This document shows, one piece after another, positions 25,970 to 37,191 of a stretch of DNA of 64,000 bases (positions within the stretch are counted from its first letter, which is position 1; each line of letters begins with the position of its first letter). A program made the position numbers and the translations under genes. Source of the stretch: Circinella umbellata (Eukaryota; Mucoromycota; Mucoromycetes; Mucorales; Lichtheimiaceae); assembly GCA_025093555.1 (NCBI GenBank), contig JAIWNF010000083.1, positions 1 through 64,000 of the forward strand. The letters are read 5' to 3'. The notes under the pieces were generated by a model, which searched no databases, was not told the DNA's origin, and worked only from the letters and a program-made list of their open reading frames with translations.

Positions 25970-28900
25970 ATGCGCTCAACAAGTGAAAACCTTGGTTTGC
26001 TTTATTCTTTTGTTCAGCAAATCGAACAACAAACTTGTTTAGATAACATTTCTTGCCCTGACTTTTCAGATGAAGAACATCATTTAGCATGGAATAATAT
26101 TTTACAATCATTACAAAATATTACTATTAATCAGTCAAAATATCGTTCCGATTTAACAAGGGCTCAAATTATTCTTCATCAAACGCATGTCGTTCAAACA
26201 GCCAATTTTAGACCTGTACTTCCTGAAATGCCTATTCATACCAATTTTAGGTCCATATTTCCTGAAATACCGGTTCATACGGATATTATGTTGACAAGTA
26301 GAAAACCAGAAACACGTCATTCAACTATTATACCTATGAACAATGAAAATCAACATTTACGAATGTTTCATGAATCAGCCATTGCTGTTTCTACTCCTGC
26401 CATATCACCTCCAATTTCTGAAGATTCATCTTTGACTTTTACCCCTACTACTCCTACTCCCACTGTTTCTACTATTAGGGTAAATATCCTAAATTATATT
26501 TTATTTTAATATGTACGTACCCAAATTCTTTCTACTAATTGATTTTTTTTATATCTTTTTAGGATACTACTACATTAACAACACCTAGTAGTACAAAAGA
26601 TTCCGGTTTATCTCATCATCAAGATAATGATACATCATTACTTTGTCGACAATGTACAAACGAAATGGGTCGTATCAGTAATGCCATTTGTCAAGGCAAT
26701 TTAACTCAAAGTAACAATTGGTGTTCATCATGTCATACTACGGAAACAGTGCAAAAATTTAATTTTATGGTTGAATATATGCGAACAATTCACCAGTCTC
26801 TGTCCACAAACATATTTGAATTCACGCAGCAAGATCGACCCATTGTATGTCCTGATAATAATAACAATAATGTCGCGTGGGAATCTCTTGTAAACCAAAC
26901 GCACGATATTTCTCGTTTATATGCTCATCAACTAGACGAAGTGATTAGCATGATGCGTGTAGTTACTGCGGGTGATATAAGTCAACGAATAACATCAAAA
27001 GAAACAATGCAAGTGAACAGTAATAATGATGGTAATTATGTTTCTTTACCGCCACGTCTTGTACAATTGAAATGTGCTTATAATGAAATGGGTAAGTCGA
27101 TAAATTAATCAATTAAAATTAGAGTTATTTGTTTTCTGGTGTTTGTTTATTAAATAATTTATTATTAGTATCTCGTTTGGATAACTTTGTATCTGATACA
27201 TCCATGGTTATTTCGAGACTTGGACATCTTGATAATATGGCATATATTTCTTCAGAAGAAACAACACTCAATACACTGAATGCATGGGAAGATCTTTCTA
27301 CAAAATTAAATACTATGACCAATAATATCAAAGCAAATGTAAAAAGTATTGTTCAAGTGTGTAAAGCAGTTGCACTTGGTGATCTTACTACAAAAATTAC
27401 TGTTCAGGTGACCATCAAAAAAAAAATCAAATTAATTAATAGAATTAAAAAAAAAAAACTCATCCATTTTCTCTCTCTTTCTCTCTCATTCTTTTTTTCC
27501 ATCTTCCCATATATATATAACAGGCTAGTGGTGAACTCTTTGAAGTCAATGATGCAATTAATTCAATGGTAGATCAGGTGATTAAACCTATTTTATCTAC
27601 TAACATTACTATGTTTATTTTTTTCTAATATTTTTTTTTCTCTCTAAATATTAATTTATAATAATAGCTCAATGCTTATGCTACAGAAGTTAAACGTGTT
27701 ACTTTACAAGTGGGTGTAGAAGGAAAATTAGGTGTTCAAGCTGTTGTAAAAGATGTTAATGGAACTTGGAAAGAATTAACGGATAATATAAATTTAATGG
27801 TTAATAACCTTACTTTACAAGTTCGTGATATTGCTACCGTATGTAAAGCTGTTGCACGTGGTGATCTTTCTCATACAGTAAGTTACATATATATATTTTT
27901 TTCAACAACACTATTTTTTTTAATATAATCATTGTTTAATATCTCACGGTGTGTGTGTGTGTGTGTGTTTCCATTTGATATAAAAGATTACTGCTGATGT
28001 TCAAGGCGAACTCCTCGATTTAAAATGTACGATCAATACCATGGTGGAACAATTAAGAATGTTTTCTTCCGAACTCAATCGAGTGACTGTTCAAGTAGGA
28101 ACAGAAGGAAAACTTGATGCACAAGCTATTTTACCTTATGATCTAGATGGTATATGGCGGGATCTTACCGTCAGTCTTAATACCATGAGTATGAATTTAA
28201 CTGCTCAAATGCGTGATATATCCAAAGTATTTAAAGCAGTAGCGCGAGGTGATCTTACACAAAAAGTTACTGTTGATTCACATGGTGAAATTCATGAACT
28301 CAAGGTATATATAACTCTCCCCCCCCCCTTCCTCCAGATTCATCTGTCACATATATAGATGACTTTCTTTATATATTCTTATTATTTACTGATATGTGTT
28401 TATATATATATATAGGAAACTATCAATTTTATGATTGATCAATTACGTATTTTTGCTACTGAAGTAACTCGTGTTGCTCTTGAAGTCGGAACACAAGGGA
28501 AATTAGGGGGTCAAGCCGTTGTCAAAAATGCCTATGGTATCTGGAAAGATCTAACAGACAAAGTAAATGTCATGGCCGCCAATTTAACCTCTCAAGTGCG
28601 TTCAATTGCTGCTGTCACAGTCGCTATTGCTGATGGTGATTTTAGTAAAAAAATTACTGTTGATGTGAGTGGTGAAATATTGGACCTTAAAGTAGCCATT
28701 AATGATATGGTGGATCAATTACGAACTTTTGTTTCAGAAGTTACTCGCGTTGCTCGTGAAGTGGGTACGGACGGTGAATTGGGTGGACAAGCCACTGTTG
28801 AGAATACCAAAGGGACATGGAAAGATCTTGTCGAATGTGTGAACATCATGGCTGCCAATTTGACAACGCAAGTACGATCTATTGCTGAAGTGACCACGGC

Positions 28901-30861
28901 TGTTGCTAATGGTGATTTAAGCAAACAAATCGATGTTCCAGTGCATGGTGAAATACTGGATCTTAAAATGACTGTCAATCGAATGGTTGAAAAGTTACGT
29001 ATGTTTGCTACAGAAGTCACCCGTGTGGCTAAAGAAGTGGGTACTGAAGGTAATTTGGGTGGACAAGCTGTTGTTCAAGGTATTGCCGGGACTTGGAAAG
29101 ATTTAACAGATAGTGTTAATGCAATGGCCGCCAATATTACTGCTCAAGTTCGAGATATTGCTAATGTATCCAAGGCAGTGGCGAAAGGTGATTTAAGCAA
29201 GACAATAACGGTCGATGTCAAGGGTGAAATACTTGATTTGAAAATTACTATCAATACAATGGTTCGACAATTAGCTATATTTGCAAATGAAGTATCTCGC
29301 GTCGCTCTTGAAGTTGGTACGGAAGGAAAACTCGGAGGTCAAGCTGTGGTTCAAGGTGTCGATGGTACTTGGAGTGACTTGACAAATAATGTGAATATGA
29401 TGGCTGGTAATCTTACAACCCAAGTACGGTCTATTGCTGCTGTAACTACTGCTGTAGCACGTGGTGACTTGTCACGAAAAATTGATGTTGATGTGAATGG
29501 TGAAATACTTGAGCTCAAGGTAAATATAATAATCTTGCTTTTTCTTTGTCCTTATATATATCTGATATATATTATCTTAAAAAAAGGATACGGTGAATTC
29601 AATGGTCGATCAACTTCGTACATTTGCTTCTGAGGTCACTCGTGTCGCACGAGAAGTGGGTACTGAAGGAAAACTTGGAGGACAAGCTGTAGTCAAAGGT
29701 GTCGATGGTACATGGAAAGACTTGACTGACAATGTTAATTTGATGGCCAGTAATCTCACCGATCAAGTCCGAGATATTGCTGACGTATGTAAAGCAGTTG
29801 TGTGTGGCGAATTATCCAAAAAAGTAACTGTGTGTGTTTATGGCGAAATACTTGATTTGAAAAGTACAATCAATACAATGGTTGATCAACTACGTACCTT
29901 TGCAATTGAAGTAACTCGAGTGGCTAAAGAAGTAGGCACTGAAGGCAAATTGGGTACCAAAGCGCAAGTAGAAGATGTATCTGGTGTATGGCAGCACATT
30001 ATTTCAGATGTCAATGTGATGGCATCCAATTTGACAACCCAAGTACGTGCCTTTGCACAAATTACTTCGGCTGCAACCCGTAACGATTTTAGTCAAGTGA
30101 TTACCGTTGAAGCATCAGGTGAGCTGGACTCACTCAAGACAAAAATCAATCAGATGGTATTTTCTTTACGAGACGCACTTCAAAAAAATACACAAGCACG
30201 TGAGGCAGCAGAATTGGCCAACAAGAGCAAAAGTGAATTTTTAGCCAATATGAGCCATGAGATTAGAACCCCTATGAATGGTATTGTTGGTATGACAACA
30301 CTTACTTTGGAAACTGATTTAACCCGACCTCAACGTGAAAACTTACTACTTGTCAAGTCCCTTGCATTAAATTTGTTGACAATCATCGATGATATTCTTG
30401 ATATTTCCAAGATTGAAGCGGGTCGTCTCAATGTTGAAATGATTCCTTTTTCACTTCGAGGTACTGCACTGAGTGTGTTCAAGACAATGGCTTATAAGGG
30501 TGGAAACAAATTGAACCTCATTTATGATATGGAGAGTAGTATACCTGACTGGTTGATGGGGGATCCATTACGACTCAAGCAAATCATGACTAATTTGATT
30601 GGTAATGCAATCAAATTTACATCTGAAGGTATGGTTAAATTATCTGTCAAACTCATCGCTCAACCTCAAGAAAAACAACAACTTGAGTTTTGTGTCAGTG
30701 ATACTGGTATTGGAATTTCACAAGATAAATTGAACGAGATTTTTGAAACGTTTTGTCAAGTGGATGGTAGTACTACGTAAGTTGAATAATTTTACTTTCT
30801 ACTTTTAATATTGAAATGAAAAATTGTCAAAAACTAAATATTTAAACAATACAAACACGCA

Positions 30862-30896
<35 letters not shown>

Positions 30897-32112
30897 GTCG
30901 AAAGTATGGAGGTACTGGTCTCGGTTTATCTATCAGTAAACGTCTTGTCGAATTGATGGGTGGTCGATTATGGGTAGAATCAGCTCCAAACACTGGATCC
31001 AATTTCTTTTTTGGACTTAGCCTTAACCTTGCAGATCCAAACCATAACTGGATGGTGCCTAAGGCTTCCGTACCACTTACACAACGTTTCTTATGCATCA
31101 ATGACGAGAGAGACGATCACGGAGACACGCCCATAGGAGATCGATTCCGTGACCGAATTGCCAACCAATGCAAACGACTGAATATCGACCTTGTTTATGG
31201 ATTGCTCCTTGAAAATAAAGATGAAATTAAGGTGATTGACAGTGGAGATGCTTCAGTAGAAGATCTCAACTTTGATGCTATGATTGCAAGCAGTATTTCT
31301 CAAGTACGGCGTTTACGTGATGTCCCTCACATTCGTCACACACCTATCATGATTGTTCAACCCGACTTACATTATTTGGATGTCAATGATAGTATTGCCT
31401 TGGGTATTGCTAGTTATATTAACAACGTGGAAGAATTTGCCAGTTTTGCTACTGCCGTTCATGTTGCATTGGATAATAATGTCATGTCGAATCGTTCCAA
31501 TATTGAAACAAAACAAGCACTTCGCGTTCTACTTGTAGAAGATAACTTTGTAAATCAACGCTTGGCAGTGAAGATGCTTGAAAAGATTGGACATAAAATA
31601 ACCGTAGCACAAAATGGCAAGGAAGCTGTTGAGATTTTTGAACAACTTCCATTTGACATTATTTTGATGGATATTCAAGTAAACGCCCCACCCAAAAAAA
31701 AATCACAGTAATCCTAAATGATACCTTTAATCTTTTGTTATTAAATTATATTTTTTTTTATTATTATTTATTATTATTATTTGTTAGATGCCAGTCATGG
31801 GTGGATTTGAGGCCACAGAATTAATAAGAACAAAGGAAAAAGAACTTGAAATTCGTTCAAGGGTACCCATTATTGCATTGACTGCACATGCAATGATTGG
31901 TGACCGTGAAAAATGTTTAGCGCATAATATGGTAAAAATTTATATATTTTTAAAAAAAACTAAATCAACCATCCATTTATTGTAATTAATAACTTTTTTT
32001 ATTTTATTTCGTGACATGAAAACAGGATGAATATATCAGTAAACCTCTTCGTTTAGCCGAGCTTACTGCTGTCATTAACAAATTTGCACCACGTTCGCCT
32101 TCTTGTTATTAA
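25970..32112 (+). CDS. Group III hybrid histidine kinase (Nik1/Os-1 type) with nine HAMP-type units
   Basis: Eleven exons: 25970-26479, 26563-27091, 27169-27407, 27524-27577, 27668-27877, 27987-28304, 28416-29519, 29587-30776, 30898-31678, 31788-31931, 32026-32112. All are in frame; 1,721 residues. Group III kinases are soluble osmotic-stress sensors feeding the HOG MAP-kinase pathway, and are targets of phenylpyrrole and dicarboximide fungicides in other fungi. After a divergent ~350-residue N-terminus come nine clear ~92-residue HAMP-type repeats, plus a weaker one before them. Next are HisKA (His1212 in [12 protein letters not shown]), HATPase_c ([26 protein letters not shown]), a degenerate receiver-like stretch, and a receiver with LVEDNFVNQ, Asp1643 (ILMDIQMPVMGG), ALTAHAM and Lys1699 (ISKPL). 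All catalytic residues are present. Confidence 0.96.
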
Positions 32113-32527
32113 TTTTTTTCTTTCTTTCAACTCCCAAAAAAGCATTAATAGTGAGACAGTAGTGAGTAATATTTACACGCTTTTGCTTTTATAAAATACA
32201 TACAAATCCAACAAACTGTCATACAAAAGTTTTCTCTCTTTATCAATGTCAAATGTTTAAGTACATCGTAAAGAGGATTTAATAGAGTGGTCTAAAATAA
32301 CGTGTTGATGCTTTTGTCTTTATAAATTCAGAATAGATGTACTTCCAAAAGTATATTGGTACATAATGGGTTTATATCAATTATAATATAACATTTGAAT
32401 AACAAAATAAAGTCTAAATTTATTTATCAAAAAAGTCACACATTATAAAGGGGTGGAAAAAAATCTATCACTAGATAGAAACCCTCCATATTTCCAATTT
32501 CATCCATAACATCAAGGACTTCACTGA
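32113..32527. other. Intergenic
   Basis: 3' flank of the histidine kinase. AT-rich, no gene seen. Confidence 0.5.
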
Positions 32528-33190
32528 TCAACTTACTATAATATAATGCGCCGAAGTGGTACCCTTGGGTGACGGCTTGTCATCATCTGGCCGATACTGC
32601 TCAACACCTTCATTCTCTTGTTCTTCTTCAACAGCAGCCTCGGCCTCGACATCTTTCTTCTTTTTTTTGTTTGCCTCTGCCTTCTTTGGTTTCGGTTTTG
32701 GTGGCGCCGGCTTTCTGAGTGAAAGGTGGATGACTGTATCGGCCATCGCACCCAATATAGTGTAGGTAACTGTCCTTGTTACTGTTGTTTTTACCACTGG
32801 ACATGTTCCAACACGACTCCAGGCAAAGCTTCTCCTCATATTGGTATGGAAACCACTCGTCTATAAAGACGCAATTTCTGGTGAAGTCTATATTAGAACC
32901 TTTCCAATCCATAAACCATTTGTACCGCTCTTCGAAGTTTTCCAAACTGTTCCTCTTTTCGGATTCGAAGCGTGCAATGCTAACCGAAAGGTTACAGGTC
33001 GTCTTCGTATGGTAGTAGACCTGGGTCTTGCACAAAGAAAAATCCTCGAACTTTGCAACCAAATCATCAACCACCTCGGTTACTGTAACTTGCGGTTCCT
33101 CATCAACCAGTTTTTGAACATGTTGTTTAATATGTTGATTTATAAGGAAGATGAAAAACTATGTATGTTTCACCAAATCAAGGAGTAAAC
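32528..33190 (-). pseudogene. Truncated, frameshifted Tc1/mariner transposase relic
   Basis: Read on the minus strand from about 33190. One frame gives QKLVDEEPQVTV...VVDDLVAKFEDFSL, and the same frame continues to NCVFIDE (first catalytic Asp). A frameshift near 32840 then gives RSFAWSRVGTCPVV...TYTILGAMAD and a basic stretch ending GTTSAHY. This parallels residues ~150-325 of the intact transposase at 41717-43051 but is clearly a different family. The second Asp and the Glu are missing because the copy is cut off near 32528. It is non-functional. Confidence 0.75.
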
Positions 33191-33480
33191 ACTTTCTAAA
33201 CTTCCATCCGCCCTTTAATTAAAATAAAATTGGTGTGGTGTCAATTACTTTATGGGTCTCCTGATGAAATTTCCCACGTATCCCTCAATACACCATCCAT
33301 GCGTCATTACAATTGACAGGAGTGACAAGAATGCTATCATTATGGAAGCTGCAGTATTAACAAACATTTGAGATTTAGGGTGCTTCAATTAATTTTCATG
33401 GGTCATTAAACAATCATATTTTATTTATTTTCAACTTGATTACAAATAGTAATTTAAGCAATATGACCATTCATTTGTTA

Positions 33481-35518
33481 TTAACAGGTAAATTCAAGTG
33501 CACATAATCGATGTCTGTCTTTACTCGCGTGGATCAAACTGAAAATGGTTGAGTGAGTTGGGCGGCGCATCGACTCCCATGAATCATCGTTCACTGGTTT
33601 ACAGAGACGCCAAAACACATCTGATACCATAAGTAACCTGCGAATGTTTTTCAAACTGAGAAAAACGGCCAAATCTTGTAAAGATGCAGGAAATGCAACA
33701 CGACCAATTTCTTGCATAATGTACATACCATCATGTCGTAAGCGCATTAAATAGAAGATCATGCTGAAGCCATTGATCTGGAAAGCCAAAGCTGCCTGCA
33801 GTTTATTCATATCAATTGTGTCTTTGCAAAAAGCTCCGAGACGAAGGAGATCAAGCCAGAGAGCGTGGTTGTCAGTTGTGGGGCGCGCCAATTTAACTTC
33901 TCCAAATCCAAGACTCGGACCGAAATTTCTTTGTTGTATTTTTGAAATTGTTGCATCAGGGCGCTTATCAGCACTTTCATCACAAGTAACATTTGACCAT
34001 CGTAAAAGAATATTTTTATCAGGGTCCGAAAAGAGTGCAGACAGGAGTGGGTCGAAATACATTGTGGATAGTTCGCATTCCCCTAATGATTGCTTGTTTT
34101 TTATGGGCAACAGTGGCAGCTTACGCATACTATTACAAAATTGTCAGTTTTATTCTTTACAAGATAAAACCTCAATCCCACTTTTCAAAGTGACTTACCA
34201 TGCTTTTATTCCTAAGATGAGTGATTTTTGAATTGGACAAAGGTCTTTTCCCGAGCGTTAATAACTCGATTTCCGCATCATCTTTACTTTGATTGTTGCT
34301 TTCAACATTGTTCACAATTCGACTCAACTTGGTAAACACATTATTACTCATGTCTTGCCTTCGGTCCAAACACTCTTTCAAAAGATATGAATCCAAATCA
34401 TACAAAATCTCTTCAGTAAAAATGTTAATGACGAGCTGGCTGTATTGCTCCGGTGCCAAGAGGAGGATATTCGACAGGCTCAGAAGCTCATGGATGGACG
34501 ATTCGATGAGAAACAAATGATCGGTTGATATTTGTGCCACGGCCTGCTTGAACTTTGTAAATAATAGTGCTATATCTGCCTCCTTGAAAAGCCATGGAGC
34601 AAGGACAGGGGAGTTTTCGACATCTTGTATATTAGTATTTTGTGCTGAATTGATGCGCGAGAGTGGCGGTGTCGATCTATTGTCGTTATTGACTGTGGAA
34701 TCCGATCTATCGTCGCTATTGATTGTAGAACTAGTGCTTGGTGCTGGATTGACGGGCGACAGTGATGATGGCGATTTATTGCCGCTATTGACTGTAGGAC
34801 TAGTGCACGATGATGGCAATGTAGAATTACAGTCGAACCCCGTTTTTTGCACTCCCGGTTTTTGCACACTCCCACTTTTTGCACGCCTCTCAGCCTAAAT
34901 CCCACTATAATTTTACTATGTTTTCGACCCCACTTTTTGCACACCCCCGGTTTTTGCGCTACTTTCAAGCCAAATCCCACCTGTGCAAAAAACGGGGTTC
35001 AACTGTACTACTGCTTGGTTCTGAATCAGTCGACGACGACGATGGTGATATAGATTCTTCAGAAGATAATACTGGTTTATCTGTTGGTTCATTTCTTGAC
35101 ATGGAGGTAAGTATTCCTAACGCGTCTTGTGCACTATCAGATACGTATTGAGTGCATCCTTCCTGAACGTCAAGTTGAGTTTTTTTGTTTATCCTATCGA
35201 TCCAGAACTTTTTATGCTCTTCAGTGTGCCTCCAGGTCGTCAATTCTGAAGTTAAACGTTCGCTATCATCTCCGAAAATGGCTTTACTAAATTTGAGGAG
35301 TATCTGCTCAATGCATACTGTTTATTTATAATGCCATACTTTTCCACAAACGATGCCAAAGTAAGATCATCTTTATTATCAAAGCACCATTGAATATCAG
35401 CAGAAAGTACACGATTCTTCTTGTTTGGTGAACTTTTTTTTGGTACAGAGATTGCAGCTCGCTTCATTTGGTCACAACAATTATGTAGAAAAGAGTGTAG
35501 TTTTTTCAAAAGCATCAT
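33481..35518 (-). pseudogene. Multicopy Mucorales family gene, copy 3, with a PD-(D/E)XK-like motif
   Basis: Pieces from N to C terminus (minus strand): 35518-about 35330 (basic, DLTLASFVEKYG), then a frame change to 35318-35006 (LTSELTTW...FWIDRINKK and a Ser/Glu-rich linker). The 34830-35005 MITE follows, then 34829-34199 (Ser-rich, then helical), a GTAAGT intron, and 34116 or 34128 to 33481. The last part has YFDPLLSALFSDPDKNILLRW, KRPDATIS, 18 residues after the Asp LGFGEVK, then LRLGAFCKDTID and a helix/strand-rich C-terminus. P-D...E-x-K at this spacing resembles PD-(D/E)XK nucleases. The intron joins in frame only with an AAG acceptor after 34117; the better TAG would shift frame. One frame change near 35320 and the MITE suggest it is broken. 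Confidence 0.6.
34830..35005. mobile_element. 176 bp MITE with 23 bp inverted repeats and TA duplication
   Basis: The left end is CAGTCGAACCCCGTTTTTTG and the right end, reverse-complemented, is CAGTTGAACCCCGTTTTTTG. The match extends to 23 bases with a single mismatch. TA flanks both sides (34828-34829 and 35006-35007). The interior has two related halves with repeated TTTTTGCAC and CCCGG motifs at 15-17 bp steps. The ends and target site are those of pogo/Tigger- or Tc1/mariner-type elements, and there is no coding capacity. It sits inside a coding exon of the copy 3 gene. Confidence 0.9.
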
Positions 35519-35774
35519 GAAAAATTAACGCGTTACGTCATTAACTGAGTCTGAGTCATTTTTTTCTTTATTTCGAAAGCGTCATTATCATGTTTGGCTA
35601 TTAATTTTTTCTTCTCTTGAGCACACTGTCCATCCAACACATCAGACTACGAAACGTGAATACCACTTGTACATTATATTCTAATGTACCAGTCTTTTTT
35701 TTTCATGGTCAGGTAATCACTTTATATATATAGTCAAAAAGCTAATATTTTTTTTTGCTTGAGCAGCATGAGAG

Positions 35775-36010
35775 ATGCTTCGGACTAGTAGGTTTTGTTT
35801 TTTATTTAAAAGACTTTACCGAAAGCTGATGATACTGTCCCTATGATGGAGAACTTCAACAGTTGGAAATCTTGGAAACAGGTTCTCTCATGTGTCTGGA
35901 ATGCTTCGGACTAGTAGGTTTTGTTTTTTATTTAAAAGACTTTACCGAAAGCTGATGATACTGCCCCTATGATGGAAAACTTTCAACAGTTGGAAATCTT
36001 GGAAACAGGT
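35775..36010. repeat. Tandem duplication of ~110 bp
   Basis: The segment beginning ATGCTTCGGACTAGTAGG at 35775 recurs at 35901, 126 bp later, with a few substitutions and a one-base insertion. The repeats end in GGAAATCTTGGAAACAGG. No reading frame stands out. Confidence 0.75.
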
Positions 36011-36374
36011 TTTCAGACAGCTCATAGCTTGTACTCTCTGTAAACAATAGGCAACAAAAGTTTAAACTTGGTTCCTTATTACGGTTTTGCAGCCACCTTC
36101 AACCCAAAGACCGTGTGTCCCATGAATAGAACATTACTGAGGTGAGTTGATGAATGTACATAAAAACAATCAATTTGTATGTACGCTGTAATAATCAAAC
36201 GAAAAGTAACTTACCAAAACTTCTCTATCTATAACATTATAGGACTTGACTATTTATTGATTATCTTCAAGTGCGTTCTTTAAAGTTTGCTCACGCTACT
36301 ATGCTTTTTACTTTTCAGAGGGACACCATGCATTACAAGCCAAAGCACCTTGATATCTGTACCAATATACAAAT

Positions 36375-36759
36375 ATGCCACCTTTACTGAAGTATGAGTT
36401 GAAAAAGCACAATCGTGTTGCTGTTCATTATCTGAAGTTCTTATGGGATTCAATTGTAGATGAAAGTTGCTTGTGTTGGAGATTCATAGCAAACAGAAGT
36501 CCCTTTGGATAGAAACCTCTTTAGTTGATCTGTCTGAAGATGGGACTTTATATGAAGTGAATAAAAGAAATCTAGTTTTGTTCGTATATTATTTGTAAAG
36601 ATGAAAAGGGTGTTCTTCACGGTAGGTGAGGCAATGACGTCTCGAATCCGTGCTGCTTGTAAGGATACTCCAAGCGAATTGTATGCTTTTGCTGATCATT
36701 CAAAAGGTCAAATTAGTAAATGCTACAAAAAAAATAGAGTTTTAATAAATAAAGTCTAA
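36375..36759 (+). pseudogene. Coding relics of unknown family
   Basis: Two short frames carry protein-like sequence: 36375-36512 (45 residues, including KKHNRVAVHYLKFLWDSIVD) and 36601-36759 (52 residues, including GEAMTSRIRAACKDTPSELY). Stops separate them and neither is recognised. They probably descend from one or two accessory genes that have decayed. Confidence 0.35.
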
Positions 36760-36945
36760 AGCCATCATTCAAAAACTAATCACTTCAAACAATATGAAGT
36801 ATTGCTTCTAAGCATTAGGTTTTTTTTTTACTGGCTTCTGTACATAATTCATGACGACATATTCTTTTTTCCAGCGACAAATTTTTCTTGGCAAGCAACA
36901 AATTATACCGGAAAAAAGTGTACGTCCGAAAACCAAGTAAAAATA

Positions 36946-37122
36946 CTGTAAGTGACCAATTGAGGATCGGAAAAGTGACCAAGTGAAGTTCAGAAGAAGT
37001 TCAGAAAAGTGACCAACTGAAACTCAAAAAGCGACCAATTGAGGCTTAAAAAAGTGACCAATTGAAACTTAATAAATGACCAAGTTTCTCAAAAAAGTGA
37101 CCAATTGACGGCGGAAATACAG
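36946..37122. mobile_element. TA-flanked 177 bp element made of a phased GTGACCAATTGA array
   Basis: The ends are CTGTA and TACAG, each flanked by TA (36944-36945 and 37123-37124). Inside are seven copies of (G/A)(T/C)GACCAA at 36952, 36975, 37009, 37031, 37054, 37076 and 37097. Steps are 23, 34, 22, 23, 22 and 21 bp. The 34 bp step is explained by a small internal duplication (GAAGTTCA repeated). The terminal match is only five bases, so this may be one end, or both ends, of a deleted mariner-like element rather than a proper MITE. Confidence 0.5.
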
Positions 37123-37191
37123 TATAACATCAAACAAGGTAAAAAGAGGGAGGGGGGGAGTAATATTACAAAATATTTTAATTATCAATTA

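Noticed and set aside
28715..29020. Open frame on the minus strand within the histidine kinase.
   Set aside because: Explained by codon bias of the HAMP repeats on the plus strand.
32556..33188. Plus-strand frames across the mariner relic.
   Set aside because: The minus-strand reading contains recognisable transposase blocks; the plus frames do not.
36946..37122. Phased GTGACCAATTGA array as a CRISPR array.
   Set aside because: Spacing is too short and the intervening bases are not unique spacers; eukaryotic context; TA-flanked ends fit a transposon better.
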